Shown: positions 12,724 to 24,805, counted from the stretch's first letter. The stretch is 64,000 bases of DNA from Peromyscus leucopus (GCF_004664715.2 NC_051069.1:3216501-3280500); one strand, 5' to 3'. Numbers and translations are program-made. Notes: generated by a model not told the origin, from the sequence alone.

Positions 12724-12724
12724 G
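12685..12724. repeat. (AAT)n microsatellite
   Basis: About 13 perfect AAT units, about 0.5 kb from Anxa2 exon 2 (beyond its acceptor, i.e. reading into intron 2 side at higher complexity none). Confidence 0.95.
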
Positions 12725-13154
12725 CCATATGCTATTGCCTACAAGAATATTCCAAACATTCTAAGAAGCCTAAAAGACACTGGAATTGTTTTTTGGCACG
12801 GCTGAAGCTTATGATAAATAAAACCTCAAGGCCTGACATTGAAAACTCGCATGTCACCAAAGCAGTAATTACCACTCATGCAGTAAGCCCGACAGAGCAC
12901 AATTCCAGGCATTTCCTCCTCCATGATGCTGTACAAGTTTCATTCGATGCCAAAAAGGGTTTTAGCACCATGACATTTATTTCAAATGAAACTGCTAGGA
13001 ACGGTTAAAGCAATAAGGAACCGGGGCACAGGGGAGACACCTAATAATGACTGAATTATGGCCCCATTTTCCTTGTGTATACAGGGAGATCAGAGCACAG
13101 TTCAACAGATGTCCAATTTGCAAAAGCCCACGAAGTGAGAGATGAGATACTTAC

Positions 13155-13202
13155 ATCGCCCTCCAAGCTGAGCTTGCACAGGATTTCGTGGACAGTAGAC
13201 AT
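13155..13202 (-). CDS. Anxa2: Anxa2 exon 2 coding part: annexin A2 residues 1-16
   Basis: The exon spans 13211-13155 on the minus strand, with a TTTTTCAAA leader before the ATG at 13202-13200 (A at -3, a good start context). It encodes MSTVHEILCKLSLEGD and ends exactly at a GTAAGT donor (13154-13149). The acceptor at 13213-13212 follows a run of about twelve T. This peptide is the amphipathic helix (hydrophobic Val, Ile, Leu, Leu positions) that docks into the S100A10 dimer, and it includes the N-terminal Ser and Cys9 that are modified in the family. No upstream in-frame ATG is visible in exon 1, so this start fits the canonical 339-residue form. The human alternative N-terminal extension was not found. 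Confidence 0.97.
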
Positions 13203-13689
13203 TTTGAAAAACTGAAAAAAAAAAAATCAACCACAAAGTCTCAATAAAGGAGGCTTTCTTTCCCCCAAGCACAGCAACTCATCACACTAATGTCTTCTTG
13301 GACCACTGCATTGGAGGCTGTTAAAGCAAAGTGTTTTCTCAAGCAGGCGATTCTCAGTCTTATCATTGAGAAAATTAAAGCTTAGAGACAGGTGTGCCTT
13401 AGGTTGGGGATGGATTACTAAACTGGTCTATCTCTTGCTCTGGTTCAACAGGACCTGGTGGGTCTGGTCTGTGAATGCAAAACCTAAAAGCTTCCTGTGG
13501 CCAACACCACTGGTTCAAACAGAGGATGGGCTCTTCCATCAGAGGTGATAAGCATATCAAAACTGCCATTACTTGTGTGTTACTCTCAAGTGACTTCACA
13601 GAGTAAGGAGGACAGGAACTGAGATCAACAGCGGCTCCATGGAGGCCTGATCCCAAAGGAAAGTGTTTAATAGTAGCCCCACAACCATT

Positions 13690-13990
13690 TCCCCCAGGGG
13701 TACTCAGAAGATGCTGAGGCTGAGTGATGGTATAACAAGCTTACCTCATGAGCATAAGGACCTTAGTTTGACCCCCAGAACCCATATGAAAAAAGCTGGG
13801 AGACTCATGGATCTCTGGGGCTCAGTGGCCAGCCAGTTCAACCTAATCAGCAAGACTCCAGTCAATGAGAGTTCTTGCCTCAGAAAACAAGGTGGGGACC
13901 ACCAGAGGAGAAATGACACCTGATGGTGACCTCTGGCCTCCACACACAAGTGCACCCATGCACACAGACATGCGCGCACACACACGCAAA
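13690..13990 (+). repeat. RSINE1/B4A-like SINE with CA-rich end
   Basis: GACCCCCAGAACCCATATGA, CTGGGGCTCAGTGGCCAGCC and TGACCTCTGGCCTCCACAC in the order seen in RSINE1-type elements. It lies in intron 1, about 480 bases upstream of exon 2. Confidence 0.7.
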
Positions 13991-14949
13991 GAAGTTATTA
14001 AACTGTTCATAAAATGCAGATAGACCAACTTTCTGATATGAAGACATCTCATTGAGGGCTGACCTTGCATTTAAGATTTAGAACAGTTGCAATGCCATCG
14101 TCTCCCATGGACTACATTTTATCAGTCATCATTCAGGGCTGCCATACTGATGAATGGCCAACCTATTTGTGGACTAAGTTGTTGGAACTGATAGCCCCCA
14201 CCACCAAGAGTGACTTCTCCTGAGACAAGAGAGGTCATTCCGCATAATCACCCCAAAGGGAAATGCAGCACACGGCCACCTCCCCAAAAGGTTGCCAACA
14301 GCATTTGTACTAGGCGTGCCCTGGGTGCCTGCGGGAATTAAGCTCTCTGTTCTCTGCAAGGAGCTCGCTTTGCCTCAGTGTTTTCATAAAACTGCTTTGA
14401 AGACAACATGTGACACAGCCATTTGCCAGCTCGCAGGAACATTGTGAACTAAGTGAATTCTAGGCTGTGGAAGGTAGGAGGTCAGAGAGAGGAGAGTCAC
14501 CTTTATTTGTGGTCAGGATGTACTTTTGCAAGATGCTCACCCCCGCCCCTTGAAGCCTTTCAAGCCAGACAAAAAGGAAAGTAGTCAAAAACGTTTGCAT
14601 CACCTCCAGTCCCTCGGCTCCTTCACTGCCTCTTCTTCCCTGGCTGTCCCCTGTATGTCCCTCATGTGCCCATGTCATTCTTCATGGTAAAAAGTCTTGC
14701 TCTGTCAGTATAATGTGGTGCATTCCCCCCCCCCCCAAAATGGACTATTACTTAGTGCTAAAAAGTTCTCAATCCCAACAGAAGACACAGAGGAACTTTA
14801 AATGCACATTACTGAGAGGAGCTGGGCTAAAATACTGCACATGGCTGTGTTACCCAGTTATAGGGCCATTCTAAAAGAGGAAGCTCTGTGGAGGCTGTAA
14901 ATGATGGATGAATGGTTGCCAAGGTCGGGAAGATATAAAGGTGGAGCAT

Positions 14950-14950
<1 letters not shown>

Positions 14951-15001
<51 letters not shown>
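14951..15001. repeat. (GT)n microsatellite
   Basis: About 24 GT units, next to a minus-oriented B2-family SINE. Confidence 0.96.
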
Positions 15002-15002
<1 letters not shown>

Positions 15003-15049
15003 CAGTTCATGTGCGCACACACACTTGTCAATAGCATGCATGTGGTGTG

Positions 15050-15199
15050 TGGGTGCCTACAGAGGCATGAAGAGGTGGTTGGATCCCCTGGAACTGGAGT
15101 TCAGGTGATTGTAAACCACTGACGTGGGTGCTGGGAACCAAACTCAGGTCCTCAGTAAGAACACCAAGAGCTCTTAACCTCTAAGCTCTCTCCAGTCTC
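15050..15199 (-). repeat. B2/B3 SINE
   Basis: GGATCCCCTGGAACTGGAGT, GGTGCTGGGAACCAAACTCA and CTCTTAACCTCTAAGCTC, an inverted B2-family copy. Confidence 0.8.
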
Positions 15200-15219
15200 C
15201 TCCCCTGTTGCTATTATTA

Positions 15220-15405
15220 TTATATTTATGTATTTGCTTGTGTATGTGTGCACATGTGCATGCTGTGACATACTCGTGGAGGTCAGAGGACAACTTGTGG
15301 GAGTCGGCTCTCTCTCCTTCCATCATGTGGGTCCCAAGCGCTGAATCAAGTTGCCAGGCTTGGTGGCCAGTGCCTTTTACCTGCTACGACATCTCACTGG
15401 CCCTT
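15220..15405 (-). repeat. B3-like SINE
   Basis: GGAGGTCAGAGGACAACTTG and CATGTGGGTCCCAAGCGCTG, ending CATCTCACTGGCCC; inverted B3-like. Confidence 0.7.
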
Positions 15406-16335
15406 TGCTGTTGTTTAATGCGACTACTAGGAAATGAGAGACTGCATATGCTCCTCACATTCTATATCTACATAGAATAATTGGAAAACAGCATTCTACA
15501 TATGGGTGCTGAGCTAAAAGAATTCCAGAAGGCCACAGTCCAATCTCGGCCCCAAAGCCTCTTCCACAGCCTATTCAGACAAATTAACATCTTCCTTGGC
15601 AAGAGCACTCTCCATTCTACCTGGGCCGGAACCTGCCGGAGGCTCCCATCAGATTCACAAGGCCAGAGAGTTTCTAGAGCAGATAAGAGCAGTTATCGTC
15701 TACCTCTTGGGCTTCCAGACTAAGGGATTAAAATGCAAAGCCGAATGAAAGAAATGAAAGCCACCAGCTGACCGCCCCAGTGGCACAGCAAGATCTTATT
15801 GAGTTGTTCTTCCAGACTGTCTTCCCAGCTCTGAGTGCTGCTCTGCAGACAGCTGCCCACAGGAGCCCTCCCCCCAGGACTGTGCAGATCAAAGGCAATC
15901 TGATGTACCACTTTACACTCTCCATTCCCGTTAATTCTTCTCCCCCAGCCTCGACACCTTGAGAGGACCAATAAGAGGGATTTTTTTTGGAAGCCCCACA
16001 AATCTTGCTTTCTGCGCCAGCATTTATAATCATCTGCTCTTTCATCAAGTTGGCCCTCCCTACTCCTACCAACTCAATCCCCCATCTGATCTCATCAGAG
16101 AGTTAGAAATTAAGGCCAGTGCTTCCTCTAACTCCAATGGAGCATAACCTTCCAAGATTAGCATCAGGACCCAGCCCCACCTCCCTCTATCCATTCCCCA
16201 CAAAGGATTAGTACTTAAAGAGCTCCTTGACCAGGCTTTCTCTGTAGCAAACTGGTTTACTTTCTCTCTGGCTCCTGTCCTTCTTACGCCTCCCCTCTCC
16301 ACCTCCCTCTCTACCCCCCAAAAAAACAGGGGTGT

Positions 16336-16692
16336 CATGGGTGGGGAGATGCTCAGTAGATAAAGTACTGGCCACACAGGTGTAAGGATCAGAGTTCAGA
16401 TACTTAGCACCCATCTAAAAGCCAGGTGGGTATAATCCCAGTGCTCCAGTGGCAGAGACAGGAGATCTCTGAGTATATGCTCATTAGTCTGGCCAAATGG
16501 GAGAGAGCTCCTCCGTCTTCAGGAGATCCTGCCTCAGTAAATGAAAGTGGAACACAATCAAGGAAAACAATGACATCAAACTTTGAACTCCACATGCATG
16601 TGCAGTCATACCTGCACCCTCATGCATGCACACACACACACATATGCATGTGCATCCATACCTGCACCCTCAGACATGCACACATGCATGCA
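16336..16692 (+). repeat. RSINE1/B4A-like SINE with duplicated CA-rich tail
   Basis: GGGGAGATGCTCAGTAGATA head, TATAATCCCAGTGCTCCAGT middle; the tail contains CATACCTGCACCCTCA twice about 54 bases apart, a small tandem duplication. Confidence 0.7.
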
Positions 16693-16719
16693 CACCAAAC
16701 AACAGAGAGAACAAAAAGC

Positions 16720-16808
16720 CAGGATGTTACTATGTAGCCCAGGCAGGCTTCAAACTCACAATCTTCTTGCCAGGGAGTACAGGTGTATTCTGCCACACTT
16801 GGCTCTCA
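16720..16808 (-). repeat. B1/B4-like SINE fragment
   Basis: ATGTAGCCCAGGCAGGCTTC then GTACAGGTGTATTCTGCCAC, inverted monomer fragment. Confidence 0.6.
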
Positions 16809-17085
16809 CTATATTTTATGGCACTCTGTGCATTCCTCAAGTCACCACAACATTGGCATTGCTCTGATAAGGTCAGAAGAGTCCCCTTTCCACACAGCTC
16901 TCTCCAGCCTTTCTGTAGGAATTCCTTCATTCATTCAGTATTGAGTGCCCTCCATTTGAAAAGCATTGGAATAGCACATAGATTCATATGACTCAAAGCT
17001 GGAAGTATACTTTGTCTCATTTCCCCTACCAAGTCTCAGATCCCTATACAAATTAAGAATATTTATTTCCACAACTAGGTGACAG

Positions 17086-17104
17086 ACTGTGTGTATGTGT
17101 GTGT

Positions 17105-17143
<39 letters not shown>

Positions 17144-17150
17144 TGTGTGT
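17086..17150. repeat. (GT)n microsatellite with TATG interruptions
   Basis: GT repeats broken by three TAT interruptions, followed by a B2-family copy. Confidence 0.95.
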
Positions 17151-17154
17151 ATTC

Positions 17155-17440
17155 AAATGTACCTGTGTGTTCATAAGGATGTACTAGAAGGTGCATGCAT
17201 CTGTGTGCAAACAAAGAAGCCAGAAGAGGACACTGGCTTCCTCCTCTACCACTCTCCATCTTTTTCTTTTGAAACAGGGTCTCTCTCCCTGCACTCAAAG
17301 CTTGCATTTTCTGGAGTAAGCGGAAAGCCAGCAACCCAGAAATTCTCCTGCACCCTTGCTACCTTTGTGCTGAGATCTGAAGTCCGGTAAAGAGTGCACA
17401 GCAAGCACTCTTTACCACTTAGCCATCTCTCCAGCCCCCA
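17155..17440 (-). repeat. B3-like SINE with internal B1-like insertion
   Basis: CCAGAAGAGGACACTGGCTT near the start and TTTACCACTTAGCCATCTCT near the end define an inverted B2-family copy; the middle TTGAAACAGGGTCTCTCTCC is unusual for one. Confidence 0.65.
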
Positions 17441-17974
17441 AACATGCACTTAAGAAGAGTTTTTAATATAAGTCACATTTATATTACAACCTTTCTGCAC
17501 CAGAATGTCCAAAAATATCATAATAACGCCAAAGTCACAGAGACCAACAAGCATTATCTAAGTGCCCATATCCATAAATATTTCCTAGCTCATGCAAGTT
17601 TAATGGCAACCCTATTTTAGCTTAGAAATAAAATATGGCTTTTGCTTCTCCACTCCATCCAATCCCCTGGCTGTGCAGTTTCTCACAGGGCTGGTTAGTT
17701 GGTAGAACAAACAGTGAGCTCTCGCCATGACTGCTAAAACTTTAGTTTGACTAATGAGACTGGGTCAGTGTGTTGCGACTCCTGGGGTTGGAAAAGCCTC
17801 TGCAGTGCTGGTGAGGTCTGCAGTCCTGGTAACGGTCAGGTCATTTACAGACTCAGAGTCCATGCGCACTGAGACTGTACTCAAGGGACGAAGCGTCCTC
17901 GGCCGCAGCTCCCCACCTGTGATGGAGAATCTTTGCTGTCGACTTGAGTGGATTTAGATTTACCATGGAAACAC

Positions 17975-18305
17975 ACCTCTGGGTGTTTCTGTGAGGGATT
18001 TCCTAGTTTAGGGTCATTAAAATGGGAAGGCCCATCTTAAATGTGAGTGGCACCATGCCACAAGCTTCTGTCATTGACTGCATTAAAAAAAAAAAAAAAA
18101 AAAAGACAGTATGCTGAGAAGCAGCATTCATCTCTCTCTGCTTCCTGACTCTACGTGCAATGTGACCAGCCGCCTCCTCAAGCTCCTGCTTTCCCTGCTA
18201 TTATGGACTGTATGCACTTAAACTGTAAGCTGAAATAAGCCCCTCCTCCTTCAAGGTGTTTGTAGTTAGCTATTTGGTCATAGCAACCAGGAAAGTAACC
18301 AATAC
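17975..18305 (+). repeat. Rodent medium-reiteration repeat, interrupted by an A run
   Basis: Relative of the repeat at 3.8-4.16 kb: GGCCCATCTTAAATGTGAGT, CTTCCTGACTCTACGTGCA, ATTATGGACTGTATGCAC. A 20-base A run (from 18085) splits it, marking an expansion or the scar of a nested insertion. Confidence 0.6.
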
Positions 18306-18761
18306 ACTGTACAAGAGACACTTAAGAGACTAGCCACGGTCCCCAGCAGGACAGGTCTGTACCCCAGGACCTTTAAGTCCTCTGCCTTTGCTCTTTAGAC
18401 CTCACCTCAGTGGCTCTTCAATGGGGAGATTGTATCACAAAATTCAAGGAAGCAGAGTGGTTCAGTCTAGGGCTTAATGGTGAGGCCTCTATGTGTCCGC
18501 TGAGAGAGGTGAGTCACCAGGCAGAGGAACGTGTCAGGGGTGGAGGGAGAAGGGGACTGAGGCAGGAGAATACATCCCCAGTGTACCTCAGGAAAACAAG
18601 GGGATAGGTCTGTTAGGAAGCCCCAAATCCACGGACCTGAATGAGTGCTGCAAAGTTACGTTTGGTTACAGAAATGGTAGGTGTGAGAGCCACTGATTAG
18701 ACCCAATACTCCTACTTACCTGTTCACCAAAACACAAGATTTAAAAAGAGATCTACAAAAG

Positions 18762-18912
18762 CCATGTGTGGAGGGACATGCCTGCAATCCCAGCTCTTAG
18801 GAGATAGAGGTAGGAGGATGAGAAGTTCATTGTTGGCTACATATTGAGTTTAAGGCTAGCCTGGGCTACATGAGATCCTGGCTTAACAAAAAATAAAAAA
18901 AAAATTTAAAAA
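18762..18912 (+). repeat. B1-like monomer (PB1D/B1F type)
   Basis: GCCATGTGTGGAGGGACATG, CCTGCAATCCCAGCTCTTAG, AGGCTAGCCTGGGCTACATG and an A-rich tail. Confidence 0.75.
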
Positions 18913-18994
18913 ACCCAAAAATTAGTCGACATGCCATGAAGAGGCTCTTCCCTGAACTAACTCCTAACTCCACAATGCAAAACTCAGGGTGCGG

Positions 18995-19076
18995 GGTGGG
19001 GATTTAGCTCAGTGGTAGAGCACTTGCCTAGCAAGCACAAGGCCCTGGGTTCGATTGATCGTCAGCTCAAAACAAA
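18995..19076 (+). repeat. ID SINE (BC1/tRNA-derived)
   Basis: GGGGATTTAGCTCAGTGGTA carries the Pol III A box and GGTTCGATT the B box. This is the ID consensus with an A-rich tail, not a functional tRNA gene: it has no tRNA acceptor pairing downstream. Confidence 0.92.
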
Positions 19077-20724
19077 AACCAAAACCTCAGGATGCCTTAG
19101 GAGCAGAGCCACCCTCTCTTTTTGGCACTCTGCTCCCCAGATTTGCATCTCTCTTCCTAGCACCTCAACCTCACCCAGCTGACCGACTAGTTTCAACCTG
19201 CATACCAGCAAGAACTATCGGGTGAGCCATCTGTTGATGAGAACACTCTGTGCCAGGGCCTTGGTTCCCAGGGCGGGCTGGGACCTGGCTGCACTGGGAA
19301 AAGGAACCTTTCTCAGGCAGGTGTTTCTGGTTAAGAAACCAACCCAGTCCAAAGAGACTCTGAAAGCCACACCCCCTCCAGCCAATCTGAAGTAGCACCC
19401 CACACTGGTGGGAAAAGGGGGGCTGTCCCAGCTCCCCCCAAGTGAAGGGAACAGACTGGCTCCTGTGGCCTTGAACACAATAAAGGAGACTTAATCTCCA
19501 TGCACAAGGTTCTCTCTCAGGAGACAAAGCATGGCAGCGGTGGAATCTGCCGGTAATTTCTATGTAACAGATGATCTGTTTTACAAATAATTTATGGTTT
19601 TGCTTTAAAAAAAACCCAATAACTAGATCTTATTAAATTTATTGCTTTGTTTCCAAAAAACACAGTTACAGCAATGCCCAAAAAGTACAAATGAAGTTGT
19701 TTTTAACCTCTCTCTACAAGGAAAGTGAAACACAAATGTTTGTAAAAGAGTCCGAGAAAGGATCTCACGGGCAATGCCGTAACCAGCAAAAATACATTTC
19801 ACTGAGTTAAAAAGTGTTAGTTCAAGAAAGCCCAGTTATTATTTTGCACAAAACCCCCAAGGGCGTGTTGGGACAGGGCTGGTCTGTAGAGAATCCAACC
19901 AGGCAGTTTCAGAGACACACCCACTTGGAGAGTAGTTGAAGACACAGCATGTTGTTGGGTTACCCCAAAACAGATGCCTAGCAACCACGATGAATCAATC
20001 GGGAAATGGAAGGACTCCAAAACACGATTTTAAAGTCAAAATGGGTTGGGGTGGGAATGTGGAGGGCTGGGTTTCCCCACCACAGCCCTTCCTGTAGTTG
20101 CTGGACACCACAGCATACAAACCACATTGGGATCTTAACCAAGAAGAAAAAAAAATGCGTGAGTGATGGGGAGGGAGTTCCCACTGTACCCCACCCTCCA
20201 CCCCCCCTACATCATCTTTAGTTAACAGAACCTTCTTGAAGGCGCATACTTTCCCCCTTGATTTTATGGTTCTGATTAATGCTTGAGTCACAGGGCCAAG
20301 TCAAGCCCCAGGGTTCCTGGAATTCTGCCCATGGCCTTGATCAGACTCAGCAAGAGGCGCCTACAGCGCTTGCTCTAGCCTGTCCCTCTGGCTGTCTGAT
20401 CTGAATCAATATTTGTTTGCTAGCTACAGATACGGCCACTTCTTGCTTTGGGAGCCCCTCCTGATAGACTTGGAGTGGGTGGAAAGAGACCAACGTGGAA
20501 GAATGATGTCATTTGGCATGAGACACATTCAGGGTTGGGAAACAGCAGCCTGGGTATCTATAATTCAATCTCAGTGTCTTATGGCCCACATATTAGGCTT
20601 CCAACAGAGATCAGCGGCCAGAAAAAATGTTCAAGTACAAGACAATTCCCTACACTCTGAACCTACCTCCCGGTGTAAGTTTGTGGTTTCTTCTCTGTCT
20701 CCCTCCTCCTCCCCTTCTCTGTCT

Positions 20725-20900
20725 TTAGACAAGGTCTCTCATTCAACACGGGCTAGCCTCAGTCTCATGACACAGCCCAGGATGATCTCAAACTTCTGAT
20801 CCTCTTGCCTCCCGATTTAATGTAGTGTCGAGGATGGAACTGAAGACTTGTGCGTGTTAGGCAAGTACTCTACCCACTGAACCACACTCTCAGTCCTTCA
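20725..20900 (-). repeat. B4-type SINE
   Basis: GACAAGGTCTCTCATTCAAC, GGATGGAACTGAAGACTTG, GGCAAGTACTCTACCCACTG, the inverted ID-like head. Confidence 0.75.
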
Positions 20901-23494
20901 CTACCGTCTTTGCACGGGTGCACAAATGCACACTTGCGCATGCCCTCTCCACATAAAGTCAGGCTAGACCACTAACTCTCCTCTCAGCATGCTCAGGACC
21001 ATCTGCCCCTCTACCGGGAGCACCCCATCTTGGTCAGTGGGCATCTAAGTGAGACTTGAAGCTATAGCCAATCATTACAGATATCACCTTTCTCAAACAC
21101 TCTCCACGCCCACACTTCCTGCTGTTCTTTGTGCATTTGTGAAAGGCCAGAGTCGAGTGTTCAGAGGACACCTTCCATACCGTCTAGCCCTGGGGCTTAT
21201 GACTTATTCTTTTGTCCTGACTCAGAGGTCTGACGGTACCTGGGATGTGCTAGATGGTTCAATGGCAAGTTGGAATGGGTCACACACTGGGTCTTTAAAG
21301 TTTCAGGTCTACTTTGTTCTTTTCCAACATAGTCTCCTTTCTCAATTTCCTTTCTTCACCTAAAACTGAATGTTTAAAATCCAGGCCCAGTTCCACTCAT
21401 TCAGACCTGGGAGCTCCCAATCCCGGCCTCTGAACATCTTCAGACAGCCTGGCAGATCATGTTAGGCCAGCCTCTTCCCATTTGTGATAAGTAGCTGGTA
21501 CCCAGCCCCATCTCCACATTATCTGGATGCTCTGGTCCTAGTTCTGCCACAGGATAGCATGAGAACCACAGCATCCACAGGAACAAGCAGAGAGACAGAC
21601 AGCAAAGAGGTAGCCGAAGGGAGGCAGGAGAACCACGTGGCCTGTAACTCCTCTGAGTTGTGTCTTCCGGGTGTGGCCAGGAGACAAAGGGCATAATGAA
21701 ATGGCTCCATGTCATGGCCACTCCCTGTGGTTAGAGTGTCCACATCAAGTCTGGGATTTGAACTCAGACCACTTGGGTGCTGCCGATGGGTACCCTAAGA
21801 AGGCCTGAGCTCAGACGTCTTAAAAAGCGTCAATGTGCACCCTAATGGGAACATCTGGAGATCATGTCAGTGGAACCACCCAGAATCCCAAGTCCCCTCA
21901 GCAACACAGATGGAGACTGCCTCTGGTAACAAAGGAAAAACACACCAAACTGTGAATGGGTGGAAAGAATGTCTGTTAAGGACTGGAATTTCCTCTCTGG
22001 TGGCAGGCCAGACTAGAGAAGGGTGTGGCTTGGGGGATTATTTGTAGGTGCAGAAAAAGAGAACAGTCAACTTGTACTCAAGTCTCACAGTTGATTCTGA
22101 TGGACAGGTTACATCCAGTTTGTTTAGACACTACTTTGGGATGAGCTCAGCTCCATGCCCAGGTCTGTGAAACACCTGTTCAGAAGAGGCAGAGGAAGTC
22201 CAGCTGGGTTCGCGAGGACATATACTAGTTTAGTCAAATAAAATTGCTCTCTCTACAACTAATTCACTGATCTGTTCTCTTTTTTTTTCTTTCCCCAACA
22301 GATTCAAAATCTAAAAAGCAAGGACTGCGTGCCTGTGTTTGTGTGTGCAAGCACACGGTGAACACATATGCATGTATATGTGTGTCTAGTCCACCGCTGT
22401 GTCCTCAGTACTGTAACTGTCACTGGGACACAGTGGGTCCCTAAAGCACAGTGTGTAAGACAAATGGATGTTTAAAGCAGCCCGTAGTGCCTGAGACTCC
22501 TTTTGTAACACACCCACTCTCCCCTGATGAAACAGGTCCCTGCACCCTGTACAAGCCAAGAATTAGAGCAAAAGTTCCCATCAACCCTCACACACATCAA
22601 TCCAGGCCCAAAGGTGCCGGGAGAAACCACAGCCTTCAAAAATCAATAGCAATTTAGGAGAGTGCCTGCCTTGCCAGGAAAACTACTTAAATCAGAACTT
22701 AGCCAGGAAGCCAATGACCAAGACTGCATGTCTAATGCTAATCAATAGGGTACTTTAATAGCTCAAAGACACAGGATGTGAAACCTTGAGGCACCAGCCC
22801 AAACCCAAGCTCGAAGTTAAAGCTTTAAGTGCTGCCTGGCTAGCTAGCAAAACTTCCTGAACCTCTACCTCACCAAACAGGAAACCCTCAACGGAAAGAT
22901 GCACCTAGGAGCCCGCCCCGGCTGCAGCAGAGGCGATGAGCACTTCTGGAGAAACCCTTGGACTTAAGGGAAGCTTCGGACTCGGTGGAAGAGGACAGGG
23001 CTCTGCCTAGTCCCATCTGCCATCTTCACGTTCCCTGACTCAGACCCACAGGCTTCGGCTGGGCGCAGCCCACACTGAAATGAGGAGGAAGTGGGTGTGG
23101 AGGGGACCGCACAAGTCTCCAAAGCCACGTACCACGTCCAGGGACACAGACTGCCAGAAGGTGGAAGGGAAAAGAAATCAGAGAAGGGGCAAAGACACAA
23201 GTTTTCAATTAACACGGTTTAATGAAGGCGATCTTTAAAACTAAGTGGGGGGGAGGAGGGGGACCTGGAAAGCACATCAGTGATTTATTCTTCCTACCCA
23301 CAGACCACCCCTCGATCTACCATCTTGTATCCTGCTCTCCTGCCATTAGCACAGTGCAAATTATTATTATTATTTTTTCTTTTTTACCCCAGTGTGTTAC
23401 AGGCTGGGGTCCTTGGATTCCAAGAGTTTATGGTGGTTAAGAGCTAGGACTGGATATGGCAAATTACTACACAAATGAGTAACTCTTAGCAGTT

Positions 23495-23562
23495 CTGGGA
23501 ATGATGCCTGGATTTTGTGTACCCTACTAGGGTACTCTACCAACGAGCCAGATCATCAGCTC
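23495..23562 (-). repeat. ID-like fragment
   Basis: GGGTACTCTACCAACGAGCC resembles the inverted head of an ID/B4 element. Weak. Confidence 0.4.
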
Positions 23563-23574
23563 TAGTTTTTTTCT

Positions 23575-23692
23575 GAAATGGGGCGGGGGAGGGGGGAGGG
23601 AGTCTCACTATGTAGCTCAGGCTGGATTCAAACTCAGGATCTTGCTGCCTCAGTCTCCTGAGCATTGAGATTACCGCTATGTCTCAAGCTAA
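23575..23692 (-). repeat. B1-like monomer
   Basis: GGGAGTCTCACTATGTAGCT, CAGGCTGGATTCAAACTCAG, then CATTGAGATTACCGCTATG; inverted B1-like, preceded by a G-rich stretch. Confidence 0.7.
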
Positions 23693-24639
23693 CAGTTTTT
23701 TGCTTTTTGATTTGTACGACGCTGTGTTTTCAGTGTGCTTTTCTTATCTATTTTTGAATGAACTTGTTTTAGGGAACCTTCAGTGTGGGTGGTGCTAAGA
23801 GTTCGGAAACCACTTTTATAGATAAACTTCTGGAACCGCAGCCCTCCGAGCCAGCATTGGAACCTGCGGCCCAGGAGCCACACCCTTTTCTATAGAGACC
23901 CTGTCAACTGACTCACGGTGGCATCATGGTGCAGTGGAAGCAACTTTCCCCATAGAGCCACTGGGGACACTTCCTTCTGCACTCTTTTAGCGAGTGGCAA
24001 ATTCCTCAGAAAGAATGAAGTCGCTGTCCTGCCAGGCAATCTTAGAGTTTGCGACCAAGACTGAGCTGAGATTGTTTTATGGGTAAAGGAGGACACTGGG
24101 TACTCAAGACCTGAAGTTCTGTTGCCTCCGGGGCCCTCCCCCTGTACCCCGCTCCGACTTCACAAATACACGGTTGTCAGTTGCCAGGAAATTCACCTGA
24201 AATTGCAGGAGTTATGGTCCAGAGGGAGAGGAGGCAGTGCGGACAGGCGGAGGGGAAAAGTCCACAGACTTCTTTCTCACTGCTGGGCCGCTGGCTCCCC
24301 AGCGGCCACACCCAGTTCCCCGTTGGCACCTAGCACGTCTGGAATGCCGTGCCCCTCGACTCCCCGCCCCACACGGGGTCTCCCCGCTTCCCAGAGGACC
24401 CCAAGGGGAAGCACGACCCCTCCACTCCTGCCCTGCACCCCCAGGCGTGGTAGGCAAAGAGACGTGTCACGACCCCACGCGGGACACTTTGCAACTCTGA
24501 TCTCAAAGACCCGCAGATCGCCCAGTGGGGTAGGTCCTTCTCCGTGCCCCCCAGGGTCCCCGTCGCTGAAGCCTGCCCGCTCCCGGTTCAACCCCGCAAC
24601 CCCGAGGCCATAGCGGACGACCGGGCGCGCCCCACTTAC

Positions 24640-24683
24640 CTGGGCCGGGCGCCTAGTGCTGAGAGCCTCCCCACAAGCCGAGC
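24640..24683 (-). other. Anxa2: Anxa2 exon 1 (noncoding 5' UTR)
   Basis: On the minus strand the exon starts near GCTCGGCTTGTGG and ends GGCGCCCGGCCCAG directly before a GTAAGT donor (24639-24634). The length of 44 nt and the sequence resemble the human ANXA2 first exon as I remember it. The start at 24683 is inferred from that resemblance and from the TATA box lying 24-30 bases upstream; a true cap site could differ by a few bases. It has no ATG. Confidence 0.85.
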
Positions 24684-24705
24684 GGCCCGGCTGGGCTGGG
24701 TGGGG

Positions 24706-24713
24706 CTTTTATA
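24706..24713 (-). promoter_or_regulatory. Anxa2: TATA box of Anxa2 (TATAAAAG)
   Basis: TATAAAAG on the minus strand lies 24-30 bases upstream of the inferred start at 24683, the standard distance. It is directly preceded by a GC box (GGGCGGG) and, further up, by GGGGCGG. A canonical TATA box inside a CpG island suggests a strong, inducible promoter. Confidence 0.85.
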
Positions 24714-24745
24714 CCCGCCCATCCTCCCTGCGTAAAGCCGCCCCA

Positions 24746-24781
24746 CCTCCCCTCCGTCCCCTCTCCTCCCCTCCCCTCCCA
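24746..24781 (-). promoter_or_regulatory. G-rich Sp1/MAZ-type tract upstream of Anxa2
   Basis: On the minus strand this is a run of GGGGAGGGGA-type repeats 35-70 bases upstream of the TATA box. Such tracts bind Sp1/KLF/MAZ factors and can form quadruplex or triplex structures. Function here is inferred from motif and position only. Confidence 0.55.
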
Positions 24782-24805
24782 GGCCTGTTCCCACTCTGCT
24801 CCGGG

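Larger units (their letters stand above)
13214..24639 (-). other. Anxa2 intron 1
   Basis: Flanked by a GTAAGT donor at exon 1 and a T-rich TTTCAG acceptor at exon 2. It holds B1, B3, B4/RSINE1-like and ID SINEs, GT microsatellites at 14.95 and 17.09 kb and one copy of a longer rodent repeat (about 18.0-18.3 kb), all listed separately. Stretches 19.1-20.7, 20.9-23.5 and 23.7-24.2 kb look non-repetitive and I recognise nothing coding in them. Confidence 0.85.
24200..24780. promoter_or_regulatory. CpG island over the Anxa2 promoter and exon 1
   Basis: CG dinucleotides are frequent here and rare in the flanks. The island covers the promoter, exon 1 and the first few hundred bases of intron 1. 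A long ORF on either strand inside it is a by-product of GC richness. No second start site on the plus strand was recognised. Confidence 0.85.

Noticed and set aside
18995..19076. tRNA gene
   Set aside because: A and B boxes are present but the sequence is the ID SINE consensus with an A-rich tail.
24122..24613. 163-codon ORF on the plus strand
   Set aside because: Lies inside the Anxa2 CpG island; long frames are expected where GC is high, and the composition is Pro/Arg/Ser rich without a domain.
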